A stretch of DNA of 6,244 nucleotides from Gemmatimonadota bacterium (lineage in GTDB: Bacteria > Gemmatimonadota > Gemmatimonadetes > JACCXV01 > JAHWKZ01), in contig DAOWHI010000128.1 of the NCBI GenBank assembly GCA_030641505.1, positions 1 to 6,244 of the forward strand, in the 5' to 3' direction. Positions 5,137 through 6,244 of this stretch are shown here, one piece after another; within the stretch, counting starts at the first letter, position 1, and the number at the start of each line of letters is the position of its first letter. Under the pieces are notes generated by a model. The model had not been told where the DNA came from and did not search any database. It was given only the letters and a program-made list of their open reading frames with translations. A program made the position numbers and the translations under genes.

Positions 5137-6244
5137 TTACTCGTCGGCTTGCGCCACCATCTTCATCGCATCGTCGCGAACGTACGATAGCGCGAAGTTC
5201 AACTGATTGAAGTTCGCAGCTTGCTCGGCCATCTCGTCCGAGGCTTCCTGGTTACCCGTCCCGTGGTATGCTTCAGCCATCGCATACAAGACCCGGGGAT
5301 CCTGTTGGTTGGCGTGCGCAAAGTGCTCAAGTGCACTCTCACTGTCGCCCTCAGCCAGCGCGATGCGACCCAAGAGCTCGTGGTCTTGCCGAATCTCGAA
5401 CGGAATCTGGTGTTCCTGTACCGCTCCGTGATAGGCGCTGGCGTGGGTCTTCGCGGACTCCGAATCTCCGGTGGCCAGCCCTACGAGTGTTGCCGTATAG
5501 TGATGATTCCGGCGTGTCGCCTCCTTGAGCTCCTCAGGGATGTCAGCGTAGGCGACCTCATCGACGGCCTTCTGGAACAAGGCACTCGCCTCGTCTGGGC
5601 TGCCCGTGTCCAGCAGCATCCGTCCCATCATGTTATAGTCATTCGACATCGATAGGTGGTCGTCGGTACCCTCAGCGATCCCGAAACGCTTGTGCATGAC
5701 CTCCATGGCCGCCTCACGGTCACCGTCGTACATATGTGACGCGCCCATCCACATCAAAGCCTGGCGGCGAATGCCATCGGTCTCTGCCACCTCATACATC
5801 TCGTGCAGCGTCTCGCGCGCAGCATCGGTGTCGCCCATGAACATCTGGTTGTTCGCAATACCGGCGTACGAGAACTGAAAGCTCGGGTCTGCTTCGAGCG
5901 CCTTCTTGTACTGCACGATTGACTCTTCGAAGCGCCCCGCCTTCATTAGGAGCTCCGCGTACGAGTCGTGCGGGTTGGGCTCCCCGGGCAGCACCTCGAT
6001 GTATTTCTGGAAGGCCGCTTCAGCCGCTTCGTAGTTGCCAATCGAGCGGTTCGCGTAGCCAAGCAGGTTGTAGGCCGGTGAGTATTCCGGATTGATCTCG
6101 GTCGCGTGGGCATAGTGCTTGATCGCAGCCTCATAGTCTTGCCGACCGAAGTACAGGCCTGCCAGCAGCTGATGTCCTCGTTCATCGTCGGGGAAGCTCT
6201 GGATCAGCTTCTCGTATAGTTCTAGCTGCTTCTCCGGGTTCCCC
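5137..6244 (-). CDS. Tetratricopeptide-repeat protein, 5'-incomplete
   Basis: 368 residues are visible and the frame stays open to the right edge, so the true start is outside. The GTG at 5994 is internal, because clear TPR sequence continues upstream of it. The protein is a chain of about eight 34-residue helix-turn-helix units. The first three are at about 21-54, 55-88 and 90-123 of the visible part, with typical A/G-Y-F spacing and NPEY/DPSF turn endings. The last units follow a more divergent middle (about 150-290). The acidic composition and an ending of the type 'NFNQLNFALSYVRDDA' resemble secreted or periplasmic TPR proteins of Bacteroidota, Acidobacteriota and Gemmatimonadota, but no signal peptide can be seen here. 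TPRs are protein-binding scaffolds; the partner is unknown. The missing N-terminus could also hold an enzymatic domain such as a kinase. Three in-frame stops (TAA at 5137, TAA at 5125, TGA at 5119) and a strong terminator close the gene. Confidence 0.9.
   Translation of the reverse strand, partial: GNPEKQLELYEKLIQSFPDDERGHQLLAGLYFGRQDYEAAIKHYAHATEINPEYSPAYNLLGYANRSIGNYEAAEAAFQKYIEVLPGEPNPHDSYAELLMKAGRFEESIVQYKKALEADPSFQFSYAGIANNQMFMGDTDAARETLHEMYEVAETDGIRRQALMWMGASHMYDGDREAAMEVMHKRFGIAEGTDDHLSMSNDYNMMGRMLLDTGSPDEASALFQKAVDEVAYADIPEELKEATRRNHHYTATLVGLATGDSESAKTHASAYHGAVQEHQIPFEIRQDHELLGRIALAEGDSESALEHFAHANQQDPRVLYAMAEAYHGTGNQEASDEMAEQAANFNQLNFALSYVRDDAMKMVAQADE

Noticed and set aside
5221..5655. 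144-residue plus-strand open frame
   Set aside because: It lies fully antisense to the clear TPR coding sequence, and its composition (rich in R, S, C, P) is that of a shadow frame.
5992..5994. GTG as start of the TPR gene
   Set aside because: The same frame is open to the window edge and encodes two more good TPR units upstream.
1..6244. CRISPR arrays, tRNA or rRNA genes, insertion sequences, phage genes
   Set aside because: I saw no spaced direct repeats, cloverleaf-like sequence, transposase motifs or terminal inverted repeats; the window is almost entirely protein-coding.

Overview
The window carries a minus-strand redox operon, a small divergent membrane-protein gene and part of a TPR-protein gene. 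Coding density is high and GC content moderately high. A fused gamma-alpha KorA, a KorB of the type without a separate ferredoxin subunit, and a large TPR-repeat protein fit a free-living Gram-negative-type bacterium of the Gemmatimonadota/Acidobacteriota/Bacteroidota kind. That placement is a guess from protein character; no taxonomic marker gene is present.

Layout. From about 4571 down to position 1 (minus strand) lie three overlapping genes. The first is a GltD/NfnL-like FAD-NAD(P) oxidoreductase with a C-terminal two-cluster ferredoxin domain (2784-4571). The second is korA, a gamma-alpha fusion (988-2802, overlapping the first by 19 nt). The third is korB (start at 991, ATGA overlap with korA), which runs off the left edge. 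A 136-bp divergent intergenic region (4572-4707) separates this operon from a plus-strand gene for a 117-residue protein with two membrane segments and a UspB-like layout (4708-5061). Convergent to that gene is the 3' part of a TPR-protein gene (5137-6244, minus strand). It ends at a strong intrinsic terminator (5081-5115) oriented for the TPR gene.

How the genes work together. KorAB should oxidise a 2-oxoacid, most likely 2-oxoglutarate, with CoA and thiamine diphosphate, passing electrons through the KorB [4Fe-4S] cluster. The upstream flavoprotein, with its own ferredoxin-like domain, is a plausible built-in acceptor that would pass the electrons to NAD(P)+, or run the chain in reverse.

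Main surprise. The korB reading frame does not end like KorB. At about residue 256 (near nt 225) it changes, without a stop or frameshift, into what looks like the tail of a class III adenylate/guanylate cyclase domain. The start of a signal-transduction ATPase follows ('LFGRDELLASVRSALVPGS', then 'LVTLTGVGG'), and the window edge cuts it in the middle of the Walker A motif. This is either a real gene fusion or rearrangement or an assembly chimera, and it is the item most worth checking.
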